Both the position numbers and the translations under genes were made by a program. This document shows, one piece after another, positions 10,201-19,382 of a stretch of 64,000 bases of DNA (within the stretch, counting starts at the first letter, position 1; every line of letters starts with the position of its first letter). Location: assembly GCA_905221605.1 (NCBI GenBank), contig CAJNDS010000335.1, positions 830,910-894,909 on the forward strand, in the 5' to 3' direction. The DNA is from Symbiodinium natans (Eukaryota; Sar; Dinophyceae; Suessiales; Symbiodiniaceae). The notes beneath the pieces were generated by a model. It was not told the DNA's origin. It saw only the letters and a program-made list of their open reading frames with translations, and ran no database searches.

Positions 10201-13200
10201 GGTCACCAACCGAATGGCATCTCTAGTGCCACACAGAATCAAATCGTCCACATAGCACAACATGAGGAATCTTTTCCCTCTCACAGTGCCCTCGAAGACG
10301 GAAGGTTCCGTTGGGCATTGCTTCAACCCAACTTTCTTCACAACTGTCGCCAGCTTCAAGTTCCAAGCTTTGGCGGCAACTCTCAAACCATTCATGGCTT
10401 GATCCAGAATCATAAACACCGGGACATAATAGTCCTTGCAGGCGGAAACATCCTTGGGCAATTGGATAATCGCCTTCGATCCTTTCGGAAGGGGGGAATG
10501 CAAGAATGCAGTGCTAACATCCAAAGTTGCGATATCCATAGCATCTACCGAAGCAATGGCCAAAAGCGTCCGTAACGCTTCTAAAGAAGGAGTCGTAGCA
10601 CTCAGTCCTAAAGATGATGCTGTGCTCCCCTTTGCGATGTCTTGCACCACACACCGAGCTCTCACAGCTTCCTTGCCATTCACCACCTTTGGGCCTATGA
10701 CCCATCGGGTTGGGATGATCTTTATCCCATGCTGACGAGCAAACTTCTGAGCCTCGTCTGCTCCAACCACTCTCCCTGCTTTGTGAGCAGTCATACTCTG
10801 CAGCTCAGTTCGCCGGCCTTCCACTGTTTTATCCACATCTAATGGACATCCATCTATCTCAGACAGAACACTCGTGGGTCTTGCCAGCCAAACTTGGGAT
10901 CCACACACCTTCATGGACTCCGGGAAAGTGCTATTCTTGTTGAGCAGAATCGAATTGGTCACATGTACCAACTTCGGACTCTCGTCACTGCTTACCATTT
11001 TAATAGGACCTTGAGGCACATCGAGTCTTGGGTCTAAACAAATACGATTGATCAGCCGGGGAACTCGATTGGACTCATCTGGAACTGAGTTCACATCTGA
11101 AGTTAAACTCTCTAAACGCCGGGGAACTCGACTGGACTCATTTGGAACTGAATCCACATCCATTTGAGGTTTTTCTTCCTCCATTGGGATCGCTTCATCC
11201 TCAGCGGGAGTTTCTCCTTCGAAGTATCCAGGTTCCATTGCCTCATCTGGAATCCCTTGGTAAGGCAAACTTGGATCCTCAAAATCCTCCATGTCAACAT
11301 CCACAACTTCTGTCGCAGGTGTTGGGACGCTTTGCTTCTCCTCCAACTTGGGATCTGGTCGACTCTCATAGGTGATCTTCGGGCGTTTCAGGAGTGAAGG
11401 CTCACTTCCAGACTCCATCACCCCCGCATCCTTTGAGCTTCTCTGGTCCATTTTTGGAGTTTCCTCTGTTGGTTCTTTCGATTCCAACCGTTGTCGTTGA
11501 GCTTTCAACCAATCATCATACCGTTTTCGGCATTCAGCATTGTGGTTGGCTTTTCCTCTTTTTGGACCACACGCAGGACAGTTCGCTGTGCCACCATGTT
11601 CCTTCACCCATGCAGCTGGAGGTCCAACTTTGCTCATGTCTGTGGTCGGTCCATCAGACACTCGGCCCTCAAAGGCCTTGTCCGCTTCACCTTCAATCCG
11701 ATCGGGCACACCATCCTCTTTCTCCTTCAGAATCGGGGGAGCCAATGTATCCGATGGATCATGCTCCTTGAGCAAATGTTGACAATGCTCCAACCCAATC
11801 TTCAACGGAACGATGTGCTTGATGGACTTTGCTCGAAAGTGTTTTGGACAACCATCCACCATGGCACTCACAACATGAGTCAAGCCACCAACTTCAGGGT
11901 ACACATAGGCTGCTTCCACAAACCGGGAGAGCGCCGTGGTTTTCATCGAATCCGGTAGCTCAGCCAGAACTGTAGCACCTATCAACGACGATCCACACTC
12001 ATGGAGGGATCTCTGTAGTACCAACTCCTGGGGTGATTTCTTCCCATCAAAGGCAGCTGCATGGTGATTGTGCATTGCAGCACAGTAAATCAGACCAAAC
12101 TCAAACGCTCGAGGACTTCTCTTCAAGTCAAAGCCCTGCGCTCGTAGATCCAACCTCACCGTGCTGAACAACTCCTTGAGTGTTCTCACTGCCCTTTCCA
12201 CACCACCAACCGCTTCATGTCCCTGCGGAGGTGCTCTTTGGGTCACAATCCTAATCCCCAGATTGGCTCTCTTGATGAGGGCGCTCACCGCTGTCTCGCT
12301 GTCTGTCCTCAACAGTACAGCAGACCCTGCAATGTCCAGTCCGAAAGCATTCATCCAATAACGAATCCAGCTGGAGGTATTGTCAGCATTGGTCCCTACC
12401 AACAGACATCCAATCATTCTGGTTGACATTTCAGTCATGACCAGTACTTTCATGTTGGGAGCTGTCGGCTGGTCTTTCGCAAAAGTACCAGTTACCAGGT
12501 TGATGAAGCAGAAATCTGCTTGCAACGCCACGGGTCGGTCTTGAGCATCCTTGGTCCGACGATGCTGGGTTGTTCCTCTTGTCATCCGACAATGAGGACA
12601 TTCGGACGAAAAAGGAATGTGGCCTCGCATCCGATGCAGCTCCATTTCTTCTTGCTTTTTCTTGGTCATTGACTGCACTGACTGCATCTGATCAACCTCC
12701 ATCGGTCGTTGGCCATCATCCACATCCATGGGTCGAACCTCAGTTCTTCCAAAGGTTACTTTCTTTCGCTTTCCAGCATCACCTTGCAGGTAGATCCAAG
12801 GACATCCAGCCCAGGATACTCCATATCCCATGACTCCTTTCTTCTCGTGTCGCAGCGAAATCTCTCTTCGAGTGAACTTCACTTCCCAACCAGTATTCAC
12901 CATCTGCTCGGTGCTCAAGATGTTGTGAGCCACATCTGCTACAACTCCAGTCACACACACCGATGTCAAACCAAGATACTGCTTTCCTTCATACATAGGC
13001 AGCAAGGCTCGGATGCGAACTCGCTCGAAGACATTCACCGGGGTATCGTTGGCTGCTGAGTACCTCTCATTAGGTCCCAACGCCTTCCGATCCAAGATCT
13101 GGAACTCATCCAAGTATCTTTTCGCAATCACAGTCACCGATGCTCCTGAGTCAATCAACCACCATTTGCTTGCATCATCCTTTTCCATGCTTTTGACTTG

Positions 13201-13356
13201 ATTCATCGGAGGTTTCATCAAAGACCGAACTGACTTAGATGGCAACATCTGAGATAAATCGGTAGAGATCCGATGCTCCAACTCGGCAATCCGGACTCTC
13301 GTCTCAACTTCCCATGACCAATCTATCTCATCAGTACTCCGGGGAATCCACTCTTT
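7243..13356 (-). CDS. pol: copia pol polyprotein of A with long C-terminal extension
   Basis: An open frame of over 2000 codons runs from B's insertion point to 7243; the gag part continues at 33312. In order: aspartic protease (LIDSGASVTV), integrase zinc motif (H-x4-H, C-x2-C) and DDE core, RT with YVDD at about residue 1008 (counting from the first Met, at 13281), and RNase H (YADASW, SCEAE, TDSSS). After RNase H come about 700 more residues: a CKVC...CEKC pair about 26 residues apart (zinc-ribbon-like, near residues 1459-1485), an uncharacterised globular region, and a KE-rich coiled coil (about residues 1800-1990). Unlike its sister D, this frame is unbroken through the tail. The catalytic assignments are motif-based. 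The tail function is unknown. Confidence 0.88.
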   Translation of the reverse strand, partial: KEWIPRSTDEIDWSWEVETRVRIAELEHRISTDLSQMLPSKSVRSLMKPPMNQVKSMEKDDASKWWLIDSGASVTVIAKRYLDEFQILDRKALGPNERYSAANDTPVNVFERVRIRALLPMYEGKQYLGLTSVCVTGVVADVAHNILSTEQMVNTGWEVKFTRREISLRHEKKGVMGYGVSWAGCPWIYLQGDAGKRKKVTFGRTEVRPMDVDDGQRPMEVDQMQSVQSMTKKKQEEMELHRMRGHIPFSSECPHCRMTRGTTQHRRTKDAQDRPVALQADFCFINLVTGTFAKDQPTAPNMKVLVMTEMSTRMIGCLLVGTNADNTSSWIRYWMNAFGLDIAGSAVLLRTDSETAVSALIKRANLGIRIVTQRAPPQGHEAVGGVERAVRTLKELFSTVRLDLRAQGFDLKRSPRAFEFGLIYCAAMHNHHAAAFDGKKSPQELVLQRSLHECGSSLIGATVLAELPDSMKTTALSRFVEAAYVYPEVGGLTHVVSAMVDGCPKHFRAKSIKHIVPLKIGLEHCQHLLKEHDPSDTLAPPILKEKEDGVPDRIEGEADKAFEGRVSDGPTTDMSKVGPPAAWVKEHGGTANCPACGPKRGKANHNAECRKRYDDWLKAQRQRLESKEPTEETPKMDQRSSKDAGVMESGSEPSLLKRPKITYESRPDPKLEEKQSVPTPATEVVDVDMEDFEDPSLPYQGIPDEAMEPGYFEGETPAEDEAIPMEEEKPQMDVDSVPNESSRVPRRLESLTSDVNSVPDESNRVPRLINRICLDPRLDVPQGPIKMVSSDESPKLVHVTNSILLNKNSTFPESMKVCGSQVWLARPTSVLSEIDGCPLDVDKTVEGRRTELQSMTAHKAGRVVGADEAQKFARQHGIKIIPTRWVIGPKVVNGKEAVRARCVVQDIAKGSTASSLGLSATTPSLEALRTLLAIASVDAMDIATLDVSTAFLHSPLPKGSKAIIQLPKDVSACKDYYVPVFMILDQAMNGLRVAAKAWNLKLATVVKKVGLKQCPTEPSVFEGTVRGKRFLMLCYVDDLILCGTRDAIRLVTDTLNGELKIKETGRITSTGGKITFLGREIERQGSHLRMRVPPAYLDALFETEFCKDLKVVTAPPDIVKTVEKGRASGSDPELSDTAAARYRAVLGRIAWWGQSRPDLSRWMSILSQGQSKPTACFEQALRQVIRFLKGQYHAWQYFGPDGNVPDSGPAQLEVYADASWAPQASLGRRSVSGIAIFYRGCLIKGISRVQGCVSLSSCEAELRAILTAVQESEGLATLIGQLAESDVTIRLHTDSSSARAVLLNRGLSRRVRHLDIAVCYLQERIQEAQTLKVIWCPTAGMIADVLTKCLSQVTFCQHQQAMGIYPGEDVQQVWRICGIRPRVGVQACQFAEATGCNVEQVGSLKSVKKCGEVFENFQLRSPETLREDSSPEVQEMDLWSNRKSFGSSTTEASPSLEPVPLVKDRKMAAEDSRKGEQGAEMKSPFWCKVCKWLFRSEHAAGLSWDESGKPKCEKCKQTVTVSGTDASHAFHLREAEKERRAAGKRGDKGESRGSGQAAPKPKAMPKVIERMVDVFPELADPEPPKWFGDVSWSICRRGTPVDELELKDVVGTLSDKDMLRYQSSYEKLVKPIQEVCELQEKPTKIFGILDVRGQIGGKAIIWEMAVNEGGLYMEVPPGTCGLAMLSFVRYLKRKGIVPVLLLGEHQDLGVLRMVDLLCMLPILGAERIMEDEAESSYYPPWVLRWKRSAKEGSLVFKELVERVRVISMLSCDTLRIHEPELRERPVPKWSFVAYSQYRSVMESVAGFLEDLEKKKEEITDTQRAASWKKVVASETRSGVVWICKCKWHLPTDYVVRFNLTLPADMWQQAFGIMGENVGKLEKEEKDLKRILKAAAEQQDREFEEAERKRKRIADLSAAEEEAAKRAKLEGEAVRSPVSVVPSELDAAAIAQIAERVKASFSVADLELMLEEKKRKVGDQPTERPAETPAEPSRSSQEVMMETRTAELAEMKEAAKERRAKLMESTGAGEKKGEEDEE
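13352..13356. repeat. target-site duplication of element B, left copy
   Basis: TCTTT here repeats at 33312-33316 beyond the other end of B. The intact sister copy D has a single TCTTT (reverse complement) at the corresponding site, which confirms the duplication. Confidence 0.93.
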
Positions 13357-13556
13357 TGTTGAAAAACGTGGTAAACATCATGGCTCACTTTTCCTACCAC
13401 GCTCTAAAGGCAAAACAACTTTTCTCGCTTTCGACTCTTGAGCCTAAGCCTCCGGTGTCAAACTCGTTCTGCTCAGACTCAACATGCCTTAGGGCATTTG
13501 GTGTCTTTCCTACTGCACCCATTCACTGTACCTGGATACATGCTGTACACTTAACA
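13357..13556 (-). repeat. 3' LTR of element B
   Basis: 200 bases with TG...CA ends on the minus strand, matching 33112-33311 except for one C/T difference. A short purine tract (GAGGCGGGG on the minus strand) precedes it. Confidence 0.95.
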
Positions 13557-14134
13557 CCCCGCCTCGGAACAGATCGAAGGCTTTAGGGCGTTCTCTTTCC
13601 TGCAGTGATTCTCACTGCTGTGCCAAAAGACGAAGAGCTGTTTCGGACTTCAAGTGTACTGAACTGGCGACATTCGTCTCCTCTAGTCCAAGGTCTTTTA
13701 CCCAGTTCTTTCTGCTTTGTTTCTTGAAACATGCATAAACTCCTAACCTCGAATTTCTAGTTACACGGGCTTGTCTTAGAGTCCTCATCTTGTGAGTCTC
13801 AGCCCTGTGGCCAGCCTATGGCTCTTGTGTGGTCTTCTCTTTTACCTAACCATCTTCTTTCTTCAACTGTTCTTGCCTCTACCTGGCTGCACCTTACACT
13901 CCTAGTCCTGCTTCGTGAAACTCTTCGTGAAACTACTTTCTTCTTGGTGAAACTCGTGTGAATATCACAAGGCGTATTGGGGTCCTTCAAAAAACATTCG
14001 TTGTACCTACTTTGTACTTCGTGCAATGTTCGGGGTGCTCGAACTTCTATGTACACAGCTTCAGAAAATCTATACATGCTTCACGCTGCGTTCAGTCGTC
14101 ACCCTTCTCGATGCTTCTTGCTGGCTTCTTCTTC
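13557..14134 (-). other. 3' untranslated region of B
   Basis: Non-coding interval between the polyprotein stop at 14135 and the 3' LTR. No repeat or conserved domain was seen. Confidence 0.6.
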
Positions 14135-14316
14135 TTACCAGCCTTTCTTGCCTCCACCACCATACTTCCATTTCCCTTTGCCTTGGTACTTCCCCTTTGG
14201 GGCGTAGTGGTAGTAGGCGTAGTCTGGCTCCCAGTAGTTCTGGCTCCAACCGTCGTCGGCGTACCAGTCCTGCTGCTGGTGCCAACTTTCTTGCTGCCAG
14301 TCTTCTTGCTCTCGTT
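14135..14316 (-). CDS. C-terminal tail of the B polyprotein, cut off by C
   Basis: About 60 codons in the frame of the B polyprotein once C is removed; the joined codons read through with no stop or shift. Composition is unusual: W, Y, Q and G-rich (YADDGW, KGKYQGKGKW) with a GGGGKKGW end, resembling RNA-binding or low-complexity tails. As the locus stands, the polyprotein instead runs about 12 codons into C and stops at 23465. Confidence 0.75.
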
Positions 14317-14593
14317 TTATAGCCACAACAACTTTTCGGAGATAAGTGTAAATCCCAATGTACGTGTATAGCATCAGACGAATATAAAAGTTGAATCCCA
14401 TGTGGATAAGCAAAGGACCCTAGTGGTCTCATTCAACAGAATAGACGAATGATCAACTTATTCACTTGGGCGCGATTGTTCCTTTTTTTTTTCTTCCGAT
14501 GGCAATGCCACAAGTCGGGAGAATCCAAAAGCCCTCCCAGGGCCTGCAAGGTCACGCATCACCGTACACGAGTGAGCGCGCCTTAGACATCCC
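14317..14593 (-). repeat. split direct repeat B2 of C
   Basis: 277 bases, repeated at 14932-15208. It starts TTATAGCC on the plus strand, which is the outer 3' end of C. Confidence 0.93.
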
Positions 14594-14608
14594 CGGGTGG
14601 GTGGGTGG

Positions 14609-14931
14609 GGAAAGAATTTTTCAGGCTCTCTGTCTATCTCAAATGCTCTCAGCCCACAGCTTGACGATGCAGACAAGGTCAAAATGCAGAGCCTTACCTC
14701 AAGGTTGAAAAATTCTCAATCTCTTAAAAATCATGATACTCACAAGTTCCCCAAATACTGCAAGCGGCGTCATGACAAGCAAATGTTAAAAGCATGATGC
14801 ACGCAAGTTGCTATACGAGGGAAGTAGCTTCCCAGGTTACAAAGATCCGAAAAGCGAGTTTCAAAAGTGACAGACAACTTTTGAAACATTGTGTGTCTAT
14901 AAAGCTATAGGAGACGAGTCTCCAATAAAGC
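14609..14931 (-). repeat. split direct repeat A2 of C
   Basis: 323 bases, repeated at 23177-23499. It abuts B1 directly and is separated from B2 by 15 bases of GGGT repeats. Confidence 0.93.
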
Positions 14932-15208
14932 TTATAGCCACAACAACTTTTCGGAGATAAGTGTAAATCCCAATGTACGTGTATAGCATCAGACGAATAT
15001 AAAAGTTGAATCCCATGTGGATAAGCAAAGGACCCTAGTGGTCTCATTCAACAGAATAGACGAATGATCAACTTATTCACTTGGGCGCGATTGTTCCTTT
15101 TTTTTTTCTTCCGATGGCAATGCCACAAGTCGGGAGAATCCAAAAGCCCTCCCAGGGCCTGCAAGGTCACGCATCACCGTACACGAGTGAGCGCGCCTTA
15201 GACATCCC
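14932..15208 (-). repeat. split direct repeat B1 of C
   Basis: 277 bases matching 14317-14593. The RT ORF stop codon (15198) lies inside it. Confidence 0.93.
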
Positions 15209-18200
15209 TCTTCAACTCAAGCGGGCTCAGGAGTTCGCCTGACATGCAGCATGAAGGGTGATCACGAGAGCAAGTGCCCCAGAAAGGAAAGTTTGACGAG
15301 CCCCTTGAGGGAGCGTCCGAAGGATTGCTAGGACTTGGTACACGTGCTATCCAACCAATCATGGGCACTGCATCGGCCCGCTCAAACTCGACAAGAAGTG
15401 ATCGCCACACAGTGTCCCTGGAGGTCCCACTCACACAGGCGGCATGAACACCTGAGTGGTCCACGAAAAACAAGGCCCTTGAGGAATTCAAGTAAGACCC
15501 CCATAGTCGTCTGGCGACGACAACTGCAAATAACTCAACGGGTCCAATCAAATGGCGCTTGCCGGCATTGCTCCACTTTTGAACAAGAGCGGCGGGCATC
15601 CTGCACGCGAAGAAGCGGGTGTTCCAACTTCCCTCATGGTGGTGGTAAAGGATGCCGCCTATGGTGCAGACAGGATGACCGTCTTCAAACTCGCAGGCCC
15701 CATCGGTGAAGACGCAAGCACACCCTCTCGGTATCGCCGTGGGGATTGCCCGAGGGGGGCCCGAAACCAAGCGCTGCTTAAGGTTTTGGAAGGCATCGCA
15801 CTCAAACTTGCCAAGACGCAACTCCCCATTTGAAGAGCACAGGGACCTAAGCTCCATGAGGGCTAAACGCCCCAACCTCCCCAACAGCTGGCCTTCCATG
15901 AACTGAATGCGTCCGAACAAAGATGCGACCTCGGAGGCCTTAAGAAAACCCTTGTCAAGCACCTGGTCGATGGAGGCGGACATCTCGGTGCACTTGTCCT
16001 CGCGATTTGCAACTCTGACATGCTTAAGGGTGGGGTCAGACAGGTCTAGGGTGACACCCAAGAGGTTTGCAGAAGGAGCGAAGCCTTCCTCCTTGTCAGC
16101 GGCTCGGGTAAAGCCGAGAAGGGAAAGGATGTTGTGCACGGTCTTCTCACAACTCCCGGCAAGTGCTGACAACTCCAGCAGGGGATAATCATCGAAGTAA
16201 TTGCTTGTCATTACCCAGGCTTCCTGCAGGATTCTCTGGAGCAGTCGGGCCACCCTGTTGAATGCCGTGACGCTGGCGGAAGCGCCGAAAGGTAACACCT
16301 TTGAGACATACCCCACCACACGGGAATCAGACGGTCTGCGCAAGCTCACGACACACAGACGGTGGTCCGACGGGTGAAGGGGAAGCTGCTTGTAGGCGGA
16401 TTTAAGATCCACCGTTTTCACAAGCGGACGTGCCCGCGAGGTGTTGGAGGCCCAGAACGGATGGAGCGGACCAGAGATCACCTCCCCCGTGGAGAGTGGG
16501 ACATGCACATAGGCTTTGCAAATCAGGGCGCGCATGATGAAGGCTGCAGTCCAAACAATCTCGTCGATGGCTCGGAGCGTGAGCTTGTCGCAAGGGGCAA
16601 AGGCACTGTTGACCCCATTCTCGGCCAAGTCATCGATGGGCCTTAGCTTCCCTCTTTGCTCCACTGCAAATCGACGGGCAGGGACCCATGAGCCCTTGAA
16701 GTAGTCTTCGAGTTCGTCCCAGGACCGAGCTGGGTCCAGCCACCCCTTTTCCGAAGACTCAGCATGCGTGATGTCGAAGAGCTCTTGCTCATGAGGATTT
16801 GCCGGGCTTTGGGCTATCTTATCCCACAAGAGAGGCTTCAAGACCTCAGCCTGTTCCATCAAGCCGTCCACAGTCAGTTCTGCCGGTTTAGGGTCCAGAG
16901 GAAAAACACCGCTAGGCTTTTCCTCCCCGACAAGCCGGAAACCATGCGTGAGGTCGTGGTGCAAGTGCTCGTCGGGCCAATCCAAGGATTTGGCAATCCT
17001 ATCAAGGAGGAGGAGCTTCTTACCTCTTACCACGCTTGCCACGGAAGGGTGGAGGGACGCGTGCAGTTGTTCCTCGCGCCCCTCCAACTCCTGAGCCCAC
17101 TTCCTCCAGGTGAGGTAGAGGTCCAACCTGCGTCGAACAACAGTCAAAGGACCATCGAGGAGCACCCTGGCGAGAACGGTCAAGGCCTGGTCAGGTAGGG
17201 CTGTGGCTACGTCAAAGGGGTGTGTTAGGGTAAGGGAAAGCTTGGCAAACTGCAAGGGGTCCCGGTACACACCACAAGTGATTGATGCCACAGCAGAGTG
17301 GCCAGCCATCAAAACCTGATCTGCCAGATTCCTGTCGGGTCGAGGGCGCTTCGGGAAAACCACCCCCCCTTCAAAGTTAACCCGGAGAACCTTAGAACCG
17401 ACAGGCACGGGGCCCAAAGCAGCGCACAGGCAGTTCTTGTCATCAAGCGCAGGCAACTGGCCGGACGGAAGGGGGACAGTGACCTGGTAATGGTACTCAT
17501 CGATCAAGACAACAGCCTTAGATGTGCGTGGCTGCTTGTGTGTGGCCGTTCGGGCCGACTCATTCGAGAGGCCGGACGGAGAAGGCATAGCATGAGAGGC
17601 ACCCAGGGCCAGCGAGGCCGCGGAAGCATACCTAGTGCAAAACACCTCGGGATACTCGGCTTCATCGGCAGTTGAGAAATCCCCGGAAGGAAGGATGCCC
17701 CACGGGCGGTGAGGGTGGGAGTTGTCGCACTGGCGGGCAAGGGCGGACAACTCGGGCAGAGAGGTCCACAGCTCCTGATGCTTAGCGCGCGCGCCCCCGT
17801 GCATGCAGGCGTCATAAGGCACAACGGAACAACGAGGACGCAAGTGAAGGAACTCAGGCAACAACCACATGTAGGAGCGAGCAGGGTTCTCCACGCAGAA
17901 GTGAGTGTGGGGTGCCTCCTCAAGCAGCCAAGCACAGAAACGCGCAGCGTGACGGTATATCGAGTTAGCAGAGTCGACCTTGGCCTGCCACGAGGGAGAA
18001 AGGCCGGGCAGCCCCGCAGGGAAGGCCTCAGTGCGAAGGGCAGGCGGGGATGGCTGCCCTTTGATCGGGATTCCGCGTGCCCGCGAGGCCGTGCCACAGG
18101 GAGGCGCAATGTGAATGAGGAACACCTGCCGGGCCTGCACAAGCCGGCGAAGGTAGCCCCACGAAGACTCCAAGCGTAAGTCAAGATGCACACAATGCAC

Positions 18201-19343
18201 CAAAGGAACATGGCGGTTGCCAGGATGGTCGACAGCCAAGACCTGAAACCCTAGGGCTCGAAACGCCGCGGAGAGGCCAGCGGACCCACAGCACAACTCG
18301 AGGAACATCAATTTTTGCGGCCGGACGGCCGGCAAGGCTGTTGAGTCGGTCATGGCAGTCGAAGGCCCAGGGGGCCCTTCCGAGGCGGCGGCTTCTTGCA
18401 TTGCGGTGTCAGGGCTGGCGGGGTGACCCGAGGGGCTAGGGGAACTACACCCCGAAGGCCTAAGGTCAGGGAAACCAGTGACAACTGCAGGCAGTGTGCG
18501 TGGAGGCGGCTCCTTAGTTGGAAGTCGGAAGCCCAAAGCGCGCAAGGCACGACAAGAGGCCCCATCGAGTGATCCAACATTTTTGAGGCAATAAGCAATC
18601 AACACAAGGCGGCGGCCCTTGAACGGCATCACTGCATGCTGCAACCCTTGCGCATTGAAGGCAATGGGACCCCGTCCCAAATCACAAAGACGCGCACGGA
18701 ATGACTGACCTCCATGAGAAACCACATGTCCCTCGGGGTCCGCGACCGCGAGCTCGCCTCCTTCAAAGCGGGTCAAGGGGATTACAAGGTTGGGCAGGCA
18801 AGCGTTCTGGGCGTCGCGGTGAATTCCCAACTCGGATCCCTCAAGGATAACAAAGCTGCTGAACTGGTGAGCGGGGGCCACCTCCGCAATCAGTCGGGTG
18901 ATCACCTTGACAGCCTCGGGGAATTGGGTGACCGAAGATCGCAAGCCTACAAGGGGGCCCCGGCGGTACATCCCCGAATAGAAGGACTTCTGAACCTTAT
19001 CCCTTATGGCATGGGGAGTGCGTGAAACGGCAACATCGGGGAGTGAATCGAAGGTCTCAATGGCATGCAAAAGGGTGGCAGATTTGGGACTAGAAGAAGA
19101 TTGACTTGGGGTCGCCTCGCCCTCAGGGGCGGGAGCGATCCGCAGGGCCTGGAGGTTCGGTTGCCGGCTAGCATCCGATCCACCAGAAAGCTTCGGACTG
19201 TCACGCGGCAGTGATTGCACTTCGGCATTCGCTGCACCGGGGGTCGGTTGCCAAACTGCATCCGATCCAGAAGAAATCTTGAGATTGCTGCAAGGTTGCT
19301 CAGCGGCATCCTGCACAGGCTGTCCCTGACCCGCAAAATGCAA
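15198..19343 (-). CDS. DIRS-type polyprotein: predicted dioxygenase + methyltransferase + RT + RNase H
   Basis: 1381 residues. Residues about 90-260 fit a 2OG-Fe(II) dioxygenase fold: H175-x-D177, distal H236, and R244/R245 as possible cosubstrate ligand. Residues about 345-580 fit a C5-methyltransferase-like domain: motif I ELCCGSAG (349-356), catalytic-type PPC (414-416), and ENP (485-487) in place of the usual ENV. RT follows, with D979 and YFDD at 1049-1052, then RNase H with D1214, E1270, D1295 and a closing PSNPSDAPSR typical of DIRS RNase H. The ORF lies 40 bases after the gag-like ORF and ends in repeat B1. RT/RNase H is certain from motifs. The two modification domains are motif-level predictions. 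No frameshift is seen. Confidence 0.87.
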   Translation of the reverse strand: MHFAGQGQPVQDAAEQPCSNLKISSGSDAVWQPTPGAANAEVQSLPRDSPKLSGGSDASRQPNLQALRIAPAPEGEATPSQSSSSPKSATLLHAIETFDSLPDVAVSRTPHAIRDKVQKSFYSGMYRRGPLVGLRSSVTQFPEAVKVITRLIAEVAPAHQFSSFVILEGSELGIHRDAQNACLPNLVIPLTRFEGGELAVADPEGHVVSHGGQSFRARLCDLGRGPIAFNAQGLQHAVMPFKGRRLVLIAYCLKNVGSLDGASCRALRALGFRLPTKEPPPRTLPAVVTGFPDLRPSGCSSPSPSGHPASPDTAMQEAAASEGPPGPSTAMTDSTALPAVRPQKLMFLELCCGSAGLSAAFRALGFQVLAVDHPGNRHVPLVHCVHLDLRLESSWGYLRRLVQARQVFLIHIAPPCGTASRARGIPIKGQPSPPALRTEAFPAGLPGLSPSWQAKVDSANSIYRHAARFCAWLLEEAPHTHFCVENPARSYMWLLPEFLHLRPRCSVVPYDACMHGGARAKHQELWTSLPELSALARQCDNSHPHRPWGILPSGDFSTADEAEYPEVFCTRYASAASLALGASHAMPSPSGLSNESARTATHKQPRTSKAVVLIDEYHYQVTVPLPSGQLPALDDKNCLCAALGPVPVGSKVLRVNFEGGVVFPKRPRPDRNLADQVLMAGHSAVASITCGVYRDPLQFAKLSLTLTHPFDVATALPDQALTVLARVLLDGPLTVVRRRLDLYLTWRKWAQELEGREEQLHASLHPSVASVVRGKKLLLLDRIAKSLDWPDEHLHHDLTHGFRLVGEEKPSGVFPLDPKPAELTVDGLMEQAEVLKPLLWDKIAQSPANPHEQELFDITHAESSEKGWLDPARSWDELEDYFKGSWVPARRFAVEQRGKLRPIDDLAENGVNSAFAPCDKLTLRAIDEIVWTAAFIMRALICKAYVHVPLSTGEVISGPLHPFWASNTSRARPLVKTVDLKSAYKQLPLHPSDHRLCVVSLRRPSDSRVVGYVSKVLPFGASASVTAFNRVARLLQRILQEAWVMTSNYFDDYPLLELSALAGSCEKTVHNILSLLGFTRAADKEEGFAPSANLLGVTLDLSDPTLKHVRVANREDKCTEMSASIDQVLDKGFLKASEVASLFGRIQFMEGQLLGRLGRLALMELRSLCSSNGELRLGKFECDAFQNLKQRLVSGPPRAIPTAIPRGCACVFTDGACEFEDGHPVCTIGGILYHHHEGSWNTRFFACRMPAALVQKWSNAGKRHLIGPVELFAVVVARRLWGSYLNSSRALFFVDHSGVHAACVSGTSRDTVWRSLLVEFERADAVPMIGWIARVPSPSNPSDAPSRGSSNFPFWGTCSRDHPSCCMSGELLSPLELKRDV

Positions 19344-19382
19344 GGGTCCAGGGTCACCAAACTCGACTGACTGGGGCCCTAG

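Noticed and set aside
7157-13201. Many plus-strand frames of 60-180 codons opposite A pol
   Set aside because: Antisense shadows of the polyprotein. They recur as minus-strand frames in D, where pol is on the plus strand.
16764-18179. Plus-strand frames of up to 156 codons opposite C's RT ORF
   Set aside because: Shadows of a GC-rich long ORF, with no domain signatures.
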